A DNA stretch of 64,000 bases from Hyperoplus lanceolatus (GCA_026929865.2 CM049403.1:21298001-21362000); one strand, 5' to 3'. Shown: positions 11,304 to 24,700, counted from the stretch's first letter. Numbers and translations: made by a program. The notes: a model not told the origin generated them from the sequence alone.

Positions 11304-12254
11304 AGTAGGGGAGAACGGGGTAAGTAGGCACACTTTTTACTCTACTGAGAATTGCTCATCACCTAAACATCTTTCGATAGCCATTCCTACATTACATTGA
11401 AGCTTAAAGTGTTGGCTTGAAATGTGTACCCCTCACTTTTTGTATCTTATTGTAATAAAGAAGAAAATAATCATCAAAGACACCCTTACACATTGTGACA
11501 ATCAACCCAATCAAGGGGTCGGTTGTCATACACTATGGGGTTGTTTGTCACAATGTTATCTTAATGGGAATAATCTTGAAAAGAAGAAAAGAAAGTAGAA
11601 CTAAATTTGAAAATGCAATTGCATTGTCAAGTGGACAAATAGGCCTATATAACTTACTGTAGCCTTGGCAGCTTGTCTAGTTTGGGATGCACTGGGTTGT
11701 TTTGATTTTGTTGCCCTTTTTTCCTTTGCATGCTATGCCTTTTCCTGCTCTATTCGTTCCTTCTCTGGGGTGTCAGTGAGGATACAGCTTGACAATTTAT
11801 TTCGTTATTGGGTTCCTTTTCTGGCTGTAGCCTTTGGATAACTTGTGACAACCAACCCCCCCAAAAATGTGACGACCAACCCCAACTTGAATTTTTTGCT
11901 AGCATCAAGGCCAACAACCATCTGACAGCTAATTAGGTTGCTAACCACAATCTAAACTATAGTTTACACTTCACACTTTTTATGGGTAACAAGTGTTTTG
12001 TTATAAACCTAGTCTGTAAAAGCCTAGAAGAAAAATACTGAGGAGCTAAATATTTTCAATTTGACATGAAAAACACAAACAGTCCTCTCACCTCAAATAC
12101 AGCAGTCTAACTCCAAGGAAGACTATGTAGGTGACCTCTTATCCCAGTTCTGGATGTTTACATACCAAAATTTCACAGACAGCGCCTTCTGGTTCCGAGA
12201 TATAACGATTGTGACAACCAACCCGTGTGACAAATTACCCCGTTCTCCCCTACT
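11304..12254. mobile_element. Non-autonomous DNA transposon with 20-bp TIR
   Basis: The left end AGTAGGGGAGAACGGGGTAA is the perfect reverse complement of the right end ending at 12254. The interior has repeated CAACCAACCCC-like words (near 11500, 11850, 11880 and 12215) and no transposase. If the true end is GGGGAG, the flanking TA/TA would be the target duplication, but this is ambiguous. A related right end occurs near 15330-15350. The superfamily is not assigned. Confidence 0.8.
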
Positions 12255-12457
12255 ATCCTGACGGACGGTGAATCAGTGCTGGTGTGAGGAAACAGCAGGC
12301 AGGGAGGGTCCGTTCCTAGGACGGCTGATTCCGCACAGAACTCAGAGTCAGTCGTGATTGTGATGATGCCTGATGTCTGTATTTTTTAGGTGTCTGTATA
12401 ACAAGCCAAACAGAGGTCATACATTATATTATATGAGGTTCCTCTAAGGTTAAGGCT

Positions 12458-12960
12458 TTCTTGTTTTTTTTTATTCAATTTATTTCAGACATATCAGTGA
12501 TACAAAACAAAATTAAAAGCATGGAAATACAACAAACAAAAATTATGTTTTCACAAAAAAATAAATAAATAAAAGAAAACAAATTATCTGTATTGCTGAG
12601 ATATGCCTGAAAAGGAGCAGGAAGAAGTATACACTTATTTAATCCTACCCCTTTTCCATAGTAAAAAAATAAAAAATAAAAATATTTATTAAATTAAAAA
12701 AATAAAAATATTTATTATATTCGCTTCTCTTAATCCATATATTCTCTGTACAATTGGCGATACTATATTTGCCATTTACGAACTATACATACATACATAC
12801 AACTTAATATACTTATAACATTTTTTATATTTTATATATTCATACAATGCATATATCTATATTTATAATTATAAACAATCAATATATCCATATCTACATA
12901 CATATCTATACAATCAGTATATATATCCATATAATTATAATTTCCTTCTTACTTCACACC
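12458..12960 (-). mobile_element. LINE 3' end (minus strand), copy 1
   Basis: On the minus strand the sequence ends ...gaaataaattgaataaaaaaa, a retroelement 3' tail. It shares the block gcctgaaaaggagcaggaag and about 300 bp more with 29568-29915. The block around 12880-12930 is the uninterrupted counterpart of the Tc1 insertion site at 29914/31536. AT-rich and non-coding. Confidence 0.65.
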
Positions 12961-13570
12961 CTCATCCCTAATTTTCGTTTCTACTTTTTAAACTATAACT
13001 GTACTTAATTATTTCTTCATGTAGGAATACGATCAGTCTAAGGAAATGTTGGCAGACGATGGATCCCTTAGCATTTAAAATTAGCGTTTTTTTTTGTGTT
13101 TCTTTAGGACACTATTCCCTGCGATCTACACCAAATGAGGTCCACTTGTGATAACACAGCACAAGCACACACCTACGCATAACCCATGCTCTTGAGTCAC
13201 ACTAAAAACAGTTTGTGTCAATAATTAACTAAAGATTATTAGCAGTAGCCATTTGTTTGAGGCAACATTATCATGACGTGTATGATCTTCCTTGCTTCAA
13301 GTAATACATTTAGGTACAATTAATCAAAGGCTGCATTATTTCTAAGTGTAAAAAATGTGGACAATCCTTGCAGCTTACTTTTCTTGTGTTGATAAAAGGA
13401 CATGATGCAATTGGAATACAGGTTTGCAGTCAATACGCCAGCAGGTACCACTGTTAATGTTACAAGAGCCTTGAGGGGTTTAGAGTGGGAGTGGGTTGTC
13501 ATGTCTTTACATGTCATTCTTTTAATCCTGTCTTTTCAATATTTTAAGTCCAGTTCACCTTATGAATGTA

Positions 13571-13571
<1 letters not shown>
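12961..13571. other. Non-coding, nothing recognised
   Basis: No supported gene or element is visible. Confidence 0.45.

Positions 13572-13611
<40 letters not shown>
13572..13611 (+). repeat. (TG)n microsatellite
   Basis: About 20 uninterrupted TG units. Confidence 0.95.
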
Positions 13612-13618
<7 letters not shown>

Positions 13619-13624
13619 ACATGT

Positions 13625-13915
13625 GCAGGGGCGTCATGCAAGCCAAACTTCTGGGGGAGCACAACAAGAGAAGGGACCATGCGTTCCTCTAACGGAAAAA
13701 TGATGCAAAAAATAAATAAAGAATAATTATGCAATTTGAGAAATATATTCGATTGATACTTCACAAACCTTAGAAGTTTAGTAGTCTACCACTTTGTCTA
13801 ATGGTAAAAACTGGATGATTATTTTGTTCATAAGCCCTGAAAAAAGTGACATGTCAGAAAACGAAACCCATGTAGGTGGTCTGGGGGCATCCACCCATTC
13901 TGGTGAAGAGAATAA
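13625..13915 (+). mobile_element. Possible truncated hAT-like element
   Basis: The start CAGGGGCGTCATGCAAGCC and the later block ggggcatccacccattctgg resemble dispersed fish hAT copies. No matching right TIR was found, so this is at most a fragment. Confidence 0.3.
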
Positions 13916-14249
13916 AGGAAAAAGGAAAAAAAAAATTCAGTTCAGATGAATAGTAAAATTAGCAAAACAACATAACTTGCTATCAGCCAGTTGCTTAACA
14001 ACTGGACTGAGGGAAGGATGACCATTAGCTTTTGCTAATGTTATTGGGGCTACTAGCCAAACATCTTGCTAATGAAATCCTGCCATTACTAAGACTAGTT
14101 ATACTTATAATATAGATAATTGAAACTACAGAAACAAACAAATTAAAATCACTCAAATGTATACATTTCCCATTAATTCAGGATGTTTCCTAGAAATGGG
14201 CATTAACAGATTTTTTTCAAGACAAAGGGCAGTGAAAATATGATTGTTT

Positions 14250-15347
14250 TAAAAAAAAAGTTGTCATGTGGCTCACTTTACCCCAGCTGTGGGGTAAACT
14301 GATCCACTTACTGTTTCCACTCTGAAACTACCATAACAAACAACACATATTGTAACAGTAATGATCCTGAAAGCTACCCACACATTCCAGAACTAATGTC
14401 GGACTAGTAAAAGAATGATGGGGTTTGGTCAATTAAGGAAAGCAAATTTTCTAAACACTTGAAAGTAACTCTGAACAAAATACAAAATCAAATACAACAT
14501 ATTATAATTCAAAAGGTTTTAATAAGATTCAAATGAAAGATAGAACCAGTTAGATTAGAACACAGTCTGGGGGTCAGAACACAGGACCCTTAGAGCCAGC
14601 TAGTGTCTGGGGGTCAAAGCATAGGAAAATCAGAACCAGCGAGAACAGCCTGGGACTCAGAACACAGGAGAAGACCCAACTGGATTATAACATCAGCCTG
14701 TCATACTCTACAACTAGGCCTACTCTACATTCCAGCCCTGAAGGTTACAGGGAAAGATGAGAAGGTGCTGTTTCCGTGTGGTTGCCCCAGGTCGTCTTCC
14801 TGGTGTATTTCCTTGGCATGATGGCTTTTCTACAATGTGTATGACATTAAAATAAAACATATGTCATGTAATATTACATTAAAATATGTTTAAGACTAAA
14901 CTTAACTTGTGCCTCATGGTGGGGGAAAGTGAGACAGTGGCTCACTTTCCCCCACAGCATTTGGCTCACTTTCCCCCACCACCACAATTTGAGAAAAAAA
15001 CTACCTCTCTTAGCATTTCAGGCTAATCTTCAGTTATCAGCATCACATGGTTTCATATGTTGGTAGTTCATCAACACGTATGATATAAGTTGTTCTACGT
15101 GAATACATTTACTTTGGCACAACAGTTGATTAAATTGACAGCAATAAAATTTACTTTTACATGCAAAATACCTATTTTGGTGAAAAAAACATGCTTACCA
15201 CAGCACCATGAGGTCCTCTCTTTCAGGGCCATGGGGAAATGAGAGGGGCTTGAAAACATATATCTCACATGACCACAAATGTTTTCCGTTGCCTAGATAC
15301 AGGGGGTGGCTCACATTACCCGATGCCTCAGATTCCCCCGTTCTCCC
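14250..15347. mobile_element. Probable truncated relative of the 11304-12254 element
   Basis: The word GGCTCACTTT(A/C)CCCC recurs at about 14270, 14940 and 14965. A related word closes the region near 15310, followed by ccccgttctccc, nearly identical to the TIR of the element at 11304-12254. The expected left TIR is missing, so the left boundary is a guess. No coding capacity. Confidence 0.45.
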
Positions 15348-15371
15348 ATATATATATATATATATATATAT
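15348..15371 (+). repeat. (TA)n microsatellite
   Basis: A short AT dinucleotide run next to the end of the preceding element. A GT-rich stretch follows at 15415-15462. Confidence 0.9.
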
Positions 15372-16098
15372 TTATACAGTATATTTTTAATTCTGATAAT
15401 ATGGGCATGACCCCACTGTGTGTGTGCGTGTGCATGTGTTCGTATCTGTGTGTGTGTGTTTGTGCATACCCCCTGCTGTTTTGGTTGGATATATTACACA
15501 AAAAGGTTTTAAAGGAGGGAATGCTAATTTCTTCTGACCTGAACCCTCGGGCTGCAGCGCTGAGCAGCACAGTCCAATAGGTCTGTGATGAAAAGCATAT
15601 AGTCTGCCTTCAAAATACAAAGTAATTCATGAATACTGGATGTATAGTAAGTATTGCAACCTAAGCACAGATCCAGAACATAGCCAAGATTTTACCCCTC
15701 TGAGTGGAACTTTGGCATGTCAGGAATTGTCTTCCCCTGGGAGTATTTTACATATTCCTTCTTATTCGATATGCTTGGCCATATCAAGATATATATACAG
15801 TGCTGTGTGAAAGTTTGTGAACCCCTTGAGCCTTTTGGAATATTATTTATTTTAACCATTATTAATTCATTTTTATCAATACCAGTATTTTTTATATGAA
15901 ATAACAGATGTTTGTTTATCAATTCAACATTTCTATTTTCCAGAAATCAATTGTTAAAACAGATAAAACAAATTATTTGACAAATGTTGAATGTGCAAAA
16001 GTTTGTGAACCTTGAGCTGCATTGCTTAAATCGAGCAAGGTAAACACAATCAGGTGGGCCAAATCGAGTGATGAAATAGACCAATGTAATGAGAGATC

Positions 16099-17935
16099 TG
16101 TAGCAGGTACAGGTGGTTCAGATTAATTCAGCTATTAGAAATTAATTTGATGATTAATAATACTTTAATAATTTATTAAAGTTCAAAAGGGGCACCACCA
16201 TTCATTCAAGAATGGAAAAGTAATAGCAAATTGTCTCGTTTAATCAAAGGATTTATTCTCAAATGTTGATTAGCTTAATTTTCAGTTAAAAAACAAATCA
16301 AGATTAGCAAATCCTAGTCTCAATGATCATTTCCATAAAATAATGTAATCAAGTAATTACTATTATACATTTGGTAATATGATCTTAACACTGAAGGCTA
16401 CAGAATCTTTCACTTGTTGATTGTTGACACTTCAATAATATCCACTTAAATACATCACAAACACTTCTGGTTACAATATAAGAACATTTATTTTAACCAC
16501 AATGAAACTTAAGGTAACATCCGTTTTATACACGCATAAAGCAAATACACTTAATCAAAGAAAAACGTCTAGAACATTGTTGTTTATACAGCCACATACC
16601 AAAATGTGTGTGTGTGTGTGTATGTGGGAGTGAGTGAGTGAGGGAGTGTGTGTGTGTGTGAGGGTGTGGTGTGTGTGAAACGAAGTAAGAAAAGGGACGG
16701 GGGAGTTCTCACGTGACTTAGGACTCGAGAGGCACAAAATGGCGACCGAAATAGGCTAGGTTATTAATGCCACAAAATGGCGTCCCTGGATGGCTAGGCT
16801 ATTCTACTTCCACCTGATGGGGGAAGTGACTACCACGGGTACTCAAAAGGGCGTCTACCTTTAGAACAAAGGACCAGACGAATGGTATTTGAGACGGGGA
16901 ATTTCTAAGAAACACTAGCTCTTTAAACGGGATTCTATCAAAGATCTTAACACCAATCCTATCTGATGAAGGCTACCATAAGGGTTATCTAACGTGTGTG
17001 TACGTGCGTGCAGGAGAGGAAGAGGAGGAAAGACCACGCTTGAGCGCGGGGAGGGGGAAAAAGAAAGGTGTGAGGTTTTTAAAACAAACAGCAGACTTAA
17101 AACCACACTGCCGTGTTGAATGAAATGACCAAACTTTCCCGTTCTGGCTCTCCGCGGGGGAGAGGACAAACGGAGATAGATCACACAACTTGTTCAAAAT
17201 AGCAAACACAAATTCGAAAATAAACAGTATTGTTCACACTTTAAAAAGTAATAATAACTAAACATCTGCCCAGGTAATTATAAAGCCAAAATCTCACTTG
17301 GGGGAAAACTTAGTTTCCACTGCTTCGTCGTTGTTGAGGCGGGTAGGCCAATCCTTTCCAGGACGGGCGAAAGGGGCCCGCGAGACGGCGATCCAAAATC
17401 CAGGCTCCGAGCCTTTGGCGGACGGTGAGCTGGTGAGGTGGTCTCTGCGATCGTCAGATCGCAGGAAAGAGGCAAAGGGCGCAACTGATTTGGTGCGGGG
17501 GATGGCGGTCGAAGACCACTCGATCAGCTATCCAGTCCGCGGTCCGAGAGGCTAAGTTTCTTGGTAAACCGCCTGCTTCCCGTGTCCTTCTGGTCGTTCC
17601 AACGGAACAGCTTTAACTCATCTGGTTGTTGCCACCGCGTACCACCGCGGCCGCAGGCGATATGTTTCGTAAAACACGTGGTGGTTGGTTGTGGGATCGA
17701 AGGAGGGCCCGGTAGGTCTGTACAGACTTGTTGTTTCTATAGCTGTATCAGCAAACAGCCGTTCACCAGAAAGAAAGAAAGACACCGCGCGGGCGCTTTT
17801 GAAGTCCCGGCTTTCCACCGGGGTGGAGTTTCCGGCTAGCGTTTGGGTACACCCACCTGAAGAGGTGAAGGTGTACTGCAGTGTTTTGGCTGCACGGTGG
17901 CGGCACAGAGCTGTCCATAGGTTTGACCCCCTACA
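16099..17935. mobile_element. Solo LTR, 1837 bp, GATC target duplication
   Basis: The insert begins TGTAG and ends CTACA, the TG...CA inverted ends of LTRs, and is flanked by GATC at 16095-16098 and 17936-17939. It interrupts the left arm of the fold-back Tc1 element. Joining the flanks restores the sequence of the intact right arm around 18830. No internal coding region or second LTR is present, so it is best explained as a solo LTR left by recombination. The right half (about 17000-17930) is GC-rich against an AT-rich left half. A GT/GAGT-rich patch lies at 16605-16677. A 4-bp duplication fits many retroviruses and some other LTR elements, so the family is unknown. Confidence 0.8.
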
Positions 17936-18315
17936 GATCTTTAGGGAAGAAATTGGGCGGCACTAGATAAAACAAAGATAAAACCAGGTCAGTTTAGGCC
18001 CGCCAAACTGAACCCATACAGGTCAGACAAGCTCAAAGGGGAAAAAATATCAGAGGATCTCAGGAATAGAGTTTTGATGTTGCACAGCAGTCTGGGGACA
18101 GCTATAAATTCATATAAAAAAAGTTTGAGCTCCATCGGTCCACCGTGAGACAAATCATCAACAAATGGAGAGCTTTAAGAGTGACTTAACATCTGCCTAA
18201 AAGTGGACTTCCTTCAACAATATCCTCAAGCGCCACAAGAAAAGGGATTTTTCAGGTAAAAGCCAACCCAAACATTACATCTGGAGATTTGCAGACCATT
18301 TGCCACCACCATTCT

Positions 18316-18660
18316 TCACTTGGGAGAAGGTTTTCTTGGTGGTAGGCAGAGTTGCGCTTTTGCCCAAACATGGCAGAGAGCAGAGGCTTCTTCAGCAACC
18401 CTCCCTTGAAAGCCATGTTGACTTATTCTTATTGTGGAACCATGCACATCTGTCCTAGATGCTGCAATAGAGGTCTGCAAATCACTAGATGTAATGTTTG
18501 GGTTGGCTTTGAACTGAAAAATAACTTTTCTTGTGGTGCTTAGGGATATTTTTGAAGGAAGTCTACTTCTAGGCAGATATTCAGTCACTCTTAAAGCTCT
18601 CCATTTGTAGATGATTTGCCTCACGGTGGACCGATGGAGCTCAAATTTTTTTTAAAATGA
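18316..18660 (-). pseudogene. Tc1-like transposase N-terminal fragment
   Basis: Minus-strand translation gives RQIIYKWRALRVTEYLPRS, then PSKISLSTTRK and ANPNITSSDLQTSIAAS. This is the helix-turn-helix and GRPR-like linker part of a Tc1 transposase. The frame ends at 18316, well before any catalytic motif. The first half of the same coding segment is repeated in inverted orientation at about 18125-18299. No DDE catalytic residues remain in the element. Confidence 0.8.
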
Positions 18661-19133
18661 ATTTATAGCTGTCCCCAGACAAATGTGCAGCATCACAACT
18701 CTATTCCTGAGATCCTCTGAGATTTTTTTTCGCTTTTAGCATGTCTGACCTGTATGGGTTCACTTTGGTGAGCCTAAACTGACCTGGTTTGATCTCTGTT
18801 TTATCTAGTGCCACCCAATTTCCTCCCTAAAGATCTCTCACTACATTGGTCCATTTCATCACTCAATTTGGCCCATCTGATTGTGTTTACCTGCTCCATT
18901 TAAGTAATGCAGCTCAAGGTTCACAAACTTTTGCAGATACAACATTTATCAAATGATTTGTTTTATCTGTTTTAACAGTTGATTTCTGGAAAAGAAAAAT
19001 ATTGAATTGATAAACCAACATCTGTTATTTCATATAAAAAATACTGGTATTGATACAAATTAATTAATGATGGTTAAAATAAATAAAATTCCAAAAGGCT
19101 CAAGGGGTTCACAAACTTTCACACAGCACTGTA

Positions 19134-20694
19134 TATGAACTAAGCATTGATTTTATGAAACCTGACAATCAACTGGGTATGACTGGCATTGGAAAGCTTT
19201 GACGATAACAAGAGTGGATATATTGTTCTTTTTTGAAGCCTATCAATACCCTTCACAGGCTTCAGCAGATTGGTGGGGAGCAATCACAACTTACTCAGGA
19301 GTACAGCAGGAGCTAAGAAAACTACAGCAAATGTCCTGTCAATGTAAATAATACAGCATATGGTTGTTACCTGTTGTTATTTTGCCAGTGTCCATGATTC
19401 TGCACAATTCCTTGTGGTGTAAAATTTTTCAAGTTTACATGGCTGTTGAGCAAATCAAGGTTGTGGCAAAAGTTAGCTTCACAAATGGAAAATTATCTAG
19501 ATCAAAATAGAAAGTGGCCTGTATTTTACTTAATTTTTTTGAAGGGAATTAAAACAAATGCATGCTGATGGGCGGAATGTATGAGGCGCAGGTCTGCTCT
19601 AGCATTTGCCTATTTTGCTTTGACTCAAATGTATCCTGTTATGGATACAGTGTGGGACAACGGAGCGCACGTGGCATTGTATAAAAGTTTAGTGCTCCTT
19701 AGCTAAATATTATTCAAAACTATTTAAGCTCTTAATCAGTGATATAATTGTTTAATTAATGCCTATTGATGCTATTATTATTTAGTATTATTAATATGAT
19801 TCTACGTATCACCACAATTACCTGCACATTTTATAAAACTATACTCAAAGGATAATGTGATAAAGTGTGAGTCAGGGGGCTTCTCGACTGATGATTCAAA
19901 TTGGCCCTCGTTAGAGGTATGTCCGAATAAGGCATTGTGGACAGTGACACATCAAGGTTATAGACAGGGTACCTATTAACACACTTTAAAAGGGTCTCAT
20001 TTCCTACCTCATTATCATCTGCACAGATGTGACACAGAGGCATACAACTATGGGATATGGAATAGAGCGCTCACATACATTGGGTTTTAGTCTATGTCTA
20101 CACTTTTTAAAGCCTCAAATCATTTTCTTTCATTTGTAATGACACGTGTCCCAAATCCAACATGTACTGCTTTCTATGAAAGTGACTTCTCATCCTCATA
20201 CGGTATGTGAACACCATTAAGGAGAGCATTCATCAAAGGTAAGCATAATCAAATGTGTGAGAACAATGATGATCCTTGTAGTGGTCCAGCACAAAAAGCC
20301 TACCTACAATAGGCTTCTTCAACCATACACTGTCATTTATTCTTAAAGCGTAAATAACGTAATTATACCTGTCAGAGAGATAGTACAAAGAGCAAGTTGG
20401 TCCTTTATGTGGTTGGTACCAATATGTGATTGATGATAAGTGGTGTATTTATCTAATGGTAAGAAACCTCTTTCTCTATTCTGATTTTATAATAGGCAGG
20501 TAAATACATGTCTGACAGATTGCATGTTTATACATCAAAATAAACAGTCTTACACGTTATTATCTCTGCATCTCAACGGTATTCCTGGGCTCCATAAATC
20601 ATTGTCTCTAATCAAAGTGCAATCCCACAGTACACACCGGTTATTGAACAGTAGTCCTATGGTGCATTTTAATCACTTTTGTGATGTGGAACAC
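19134..20694. other. Non-coding, nothing recognised
   Basis: No gene or repeat family is supported. The sequence is AT-rich and apparently unique in the window. Confidence 0.5.
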
Positions 20695-20697
20695 TAA

Positions 20698-21717
20698 GGG
20701 TGTATTCACTCATGCTGTGTTTAGTTCGGTTGAAACGAACTCAGGTGCACTTCCACCTTCGGTGCGCATCTTTCAGACAGGTGTGAATACAGCAATCGTA
20801 CACGGGGGCGGACCAAACAAACGCTCCGAGACCCAGCTGAAGAGGTGGTCTCGATGCGCTTCGAAACGCACTCTGCTGCAGTTCGTTTGTGGTGTGAATT
20901 TGGCCGGACTCGATCCGACCCAATTGCAGGAAGCACTGCGCCTTTTCTTTCTTTTCTTTTTTAATAAATCGCCATCAGCTTCACATTATGGGAAAGTGTT
21001 GTTGTCGCCATTGTTAGGAATATTAGTTGTGGTTTGACCGGGAGCCCCGAGCGAAAATATTACATTTGATAATGACGCGTGCGGATCAGCGATCAGATGG
21101 AGAGGAGCGTCTCCCGTAGCCTACAGTGCCAACAGGTTCACGCTGCGCTTTGCATGAAGTGTGTGTTTTTATTGTTCTTCTCAACGGGACCGTCAATACT
21201 ATCCCCGTGTCAGTTTGGTGCTGAACTGCGCCGAACTGATACCCAGCTGATACACAGCTAAATCAGCTGTGTTTCAGTTTGAGCCTATTCTTCACGCGAG
21301 CCGCGCGTCCAGCAGCAAACATACAGTAAAAATTATGTTTCACATCGTAGGCTAGAAGCCACATAACGTGGCATTGACATGGGGCTACATATTATAACCA
21401 TATGAAACAATAATACTTTGATGTGTTTCTTCTTTATTTATAGGCTAGATGTAGGCATTTTTATTATTTTTAACCCCATATTATATCAATGATATATTTC
21501 GCAGTTTTTACTTCGTTCTTCCTGCTTCTCTCCACCCCAGAATGTCTGTCCAATGAATGAATGACTTCAGATCACGTGTGGTTTTGCTTCGTAATGCTGG
21601 TTCACTTGCAAAAGGGGCAATATGAAAGTGGACCACACCAACAAAAAAAAATCCAAATTCTATTTGGTCTGGACCAAAGCAAGTGAACTAACGGACTTTC
21701 CATGTGTGAATACACCC
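20698..21717. mobile_element. PIF/Harbinger-like MITE, copy 1
   Basis: The TIR GGGTGTATTCAC(T/A)CATG at the left is matched by GTGTGAATACACCC at the right. The left flank is TAA and the right flank TCA, a decayed form of the TWA target duplication used by PIF/Harbinger elements. The body is about 90 percent alike to 33382-34811, apart from an insertion in the latter. Reading frames inside (for example 20681-21037) occur in both copies only as shared DNA and have no transposase motifs. Confidence 0.8.
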
Positions 21718-24700
21718 TCAATCTACTTACTTAACAGTATCACTTTTGTTAATCTATTTCTACTTTTTTGCATTTTGGAGAATGAGAGTACAAGAAGGCT
21801 TAAAACTTTTGGACACTTGCTATTCTGTAAACTACTTTCCCCAACATGCATTCATCACAATATTGATTAAATTTACAAAACCCTGATGCAGTTCACTGGA
21901 AACCATCAGTGATAAAAAGAGGAATTTGTTTGCAAAATCCAGTGCAAAGGTAAAACAAATGAAACATATTTATGCAATTTAATTTACATTTTATGATTAG
22001 ATTGTGGCTTGACCATGCTATCATAATACAATATTGAGGCCTTGGGAGTCAGGGGAGAACCTCACTTAACCTAGTCAAAAGATCTGCCAGCAGATGCACT
22101 GTCAGTAGCAGGTTCTGTCCAGAAACTTGGCGCCAGGACCAGGTAACTCCACTCAAATTACTGTAGAGCATGCGTTAGAGCTGGAGTTTCCAGAGCTTGA
22201 GTGGAAAATGAGGCCTTTATCATGAAAAGTAGACCACACAAGTGCCGCAAATGTATTAAACTTTCCCACTAAAAGTTTATTGAGTTAATTTGGTTGCAAC
22301 ATCACAATACCTAGCCCAGTATGGGCCCCCCTAAAATAGAAACCAGCGATGTAGTTTTAACATTGGATCTCACAATAAAACAAGCTCCCTGAAGCAGTGG
22401 TGCTGGGCAGATAAATGCTAGCAGGGAATCCTGAGGATGTTTCAATGTGTGAAAGGGGTTTCCCGTAGTTCAGGAAGCACAGAAACTGGCGTACTGCCGG
22501 CATGCCCATCGGTCTTTTGGCTGCTGTGTATTTCTCACCTTGCTACGCTTTAGTGGGCCACTAAGACTGCCCAGTCAACTACTCTGATGAGTAGTTGACA
22601 TAATTCCACAGTCTCTTTTCATGTTGGATCATTAGTTTTTAAGCCAAACTTTGCCTGCAATTTACTAGGGGTCTCGGAGAGGTTGAAATGTAAATTGGAC
22701 CTGTAATAAATATTCACGCATGGACACTGTGGTGGTGTACAGACATATTGAAGAATGATTTGCCTTCTCATTCCCAACTTGGGGTGCTCACATGGGGATT
22801 TATGTATGGCTAAGAGCTAGCAGGCTAATTTCATGCTGCTAATGGTGGGATAGCAATTGGGAATCACCCCTCGTTTCCAGGTGACAGTCATGGTAATACA
22901 CGGCTATAATTAGACAGTGAACCCTTGATGAGTGTGATCCTATATAACTATATCCATCAGACTGACGTCATAAGATAACCAATGATGTCACTTATCACAT
23001 TAGGGGATTTTACAAGGGTATCAGTCTCATCTCCTTAACAAGATGGAAATCCCTGGTCATCTTCAGCTTGGTGCCTTCTTATTCTACTACTTGTGGTAGC
23101 ACAAGAAAATATGACACTCCAGTTGATACAGGTTGAACATACTCCAGTCAAACCATTTTGATTTAATGAATCATCCCCAAGACTGTAATACATTTTTAAA
23201 GTAAAATACACAGACATGTGAATTGAATCAAATAATTTCCCAAAGCCTGGAGCATCTCTCACAATTACAGTATGTGTACTTCTATTACCCGAATAGTTAT
23301 TTCACTTTTCCATGGCAGAATTGGAGAAGCCTTTGTTCATCGGCAATGAAGGGGGAAAGCTAGAACGATGTTGACTTCATGGTGAACATATACAGTAGGT
23401 TATTGAGAACATGGGGGAAGTTTACGCAGAAATGGATTAGGTTTCAGAACTCTATAATCTACTTATTGAGAGGTGGGAGATGACTTATTTCACTTATGAT
23501 TCTACAGATGCCACTGCTGCCTTCAACTTTCATGAAGGTTAAAGTGCACATCCCTCACTCTTTACTCATTCACCAAAACGTAGCATGGCTACTTCATTAT
23601 GGCTGAATTTATTTATCAGTAAAGTGTGTGTTTTAAAGTGGTGAAGTCACATCACACTTCAAAATGTAATCCCCCCACCATACCATCACCATTTGATACA
23701 ATATATTGACTTCTTGGGGAAGCCAAAAACACAATTGAAATACACTGTCTATCAAAATGTATTTTATATTTATATTAAGTATATGAAGCAGGCGGTAACA
23801 GTTTTCCATCACATTGATACAGTATAAAGCAGTTCAATTGTGGCACACCTTACCAGTTCTCGTTAGACTTATGATTCTTCTAACACAAAACTCACTTAAA
23901 AAGGTTGAGGGAGTGTGGGAGAGACTGATGCAATATCTCATCCTGAGTTTAAAAATCCATTAATGAACATGCCTCTTACAGTTTGGAAACATACAAAAAC
24001 ATGGAACATCCACCCAGGAAAGGTAATTAAAGTTCATAACCGTGAGAAAATAAATAAAAAATAAAAAATACATTCCAAGAGGTGACTTTCAAGACCTTTA
24101 GCGTAAAACAGACGTTTTTTAAAAAGCTCTATTGGTGTTGTCTTAATTTTTTGTTTTTCACATGCAGACACAATACTTTTTTTGATCCCCATATACATTG
24201 TTTAGGTTTACCTGTTGAGTTGGTTTCCTCTAAGAATGTATATTCAAAACCACTTGCAATCCTATTCTTACTTATATTTATATAATTTTTTAACTATTAT
24301 TCATTTTCACTTCATGCTGAAATTGTATGTAGCTATGTGTGATGATTATTGAAAACTGAGTCAACTCAATGGCTGTCCAGCACAGTTTGTCAGAACCTAT
24401 TAGAAAGTACTCTACCTTGTATAGCAAATCACTTAAGTGGGAAAATTATTGGGTTAAAAACAACTGATGGTTGACTGTAATGGTATATACAATTTCTTAT
24501 TGGTTGTTATCAACCATGTCCTTGCTTTCAAAGTCATTTTAAATTGAAATACACATTTTTACATTGGTGTGATGTCAAGAGCAACTTTCAGGCACCCCTT
24601 TACTTTGATGAAGTCATTGTTTGGGTTTTAGTGTGACTTCTTTAGTTTCCTATGTCCTACCGTCTGTCGTAATTTCCTCAAATATGAGTCAACTGTTTTT

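Larger units (their letters stand above)
15798..19131 (-). mobile_element. Fold-back Tc1-like element with 660-bp arms
   Basis: Ends read CAGTGCTGTGTGAAAG... and its inverse, flanked by TA at 15796-15797 and 19132-19133. If the solo LTR at 16099-17935 and its duplicated GATC are removed, the left arm (15798 to about 18299) is about 661 bp. It is inverted-complementary to the right arm 18472-19131. Only about 170 bp (18300-18471) is single copy. Both arms include the 5' part of a Tc1 transposase gene, so the structure looks like an inverted duplication of the 5' end that replaced the 3' end. It cannot encode a full transposase. Confidence 0.85.

Noticed and set aside
16555..17966. Several short frames in the GC-rich half of the solo LTR
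   Set aside because: They lie inside an LTR with clear ends and duplication, overlap on both strands and show no gag, pol or env similarity.
20681..21037. 118-codon frame as a possible gene
   Set aside because: Entirely within a MITE present in two copies; no transposase motif.
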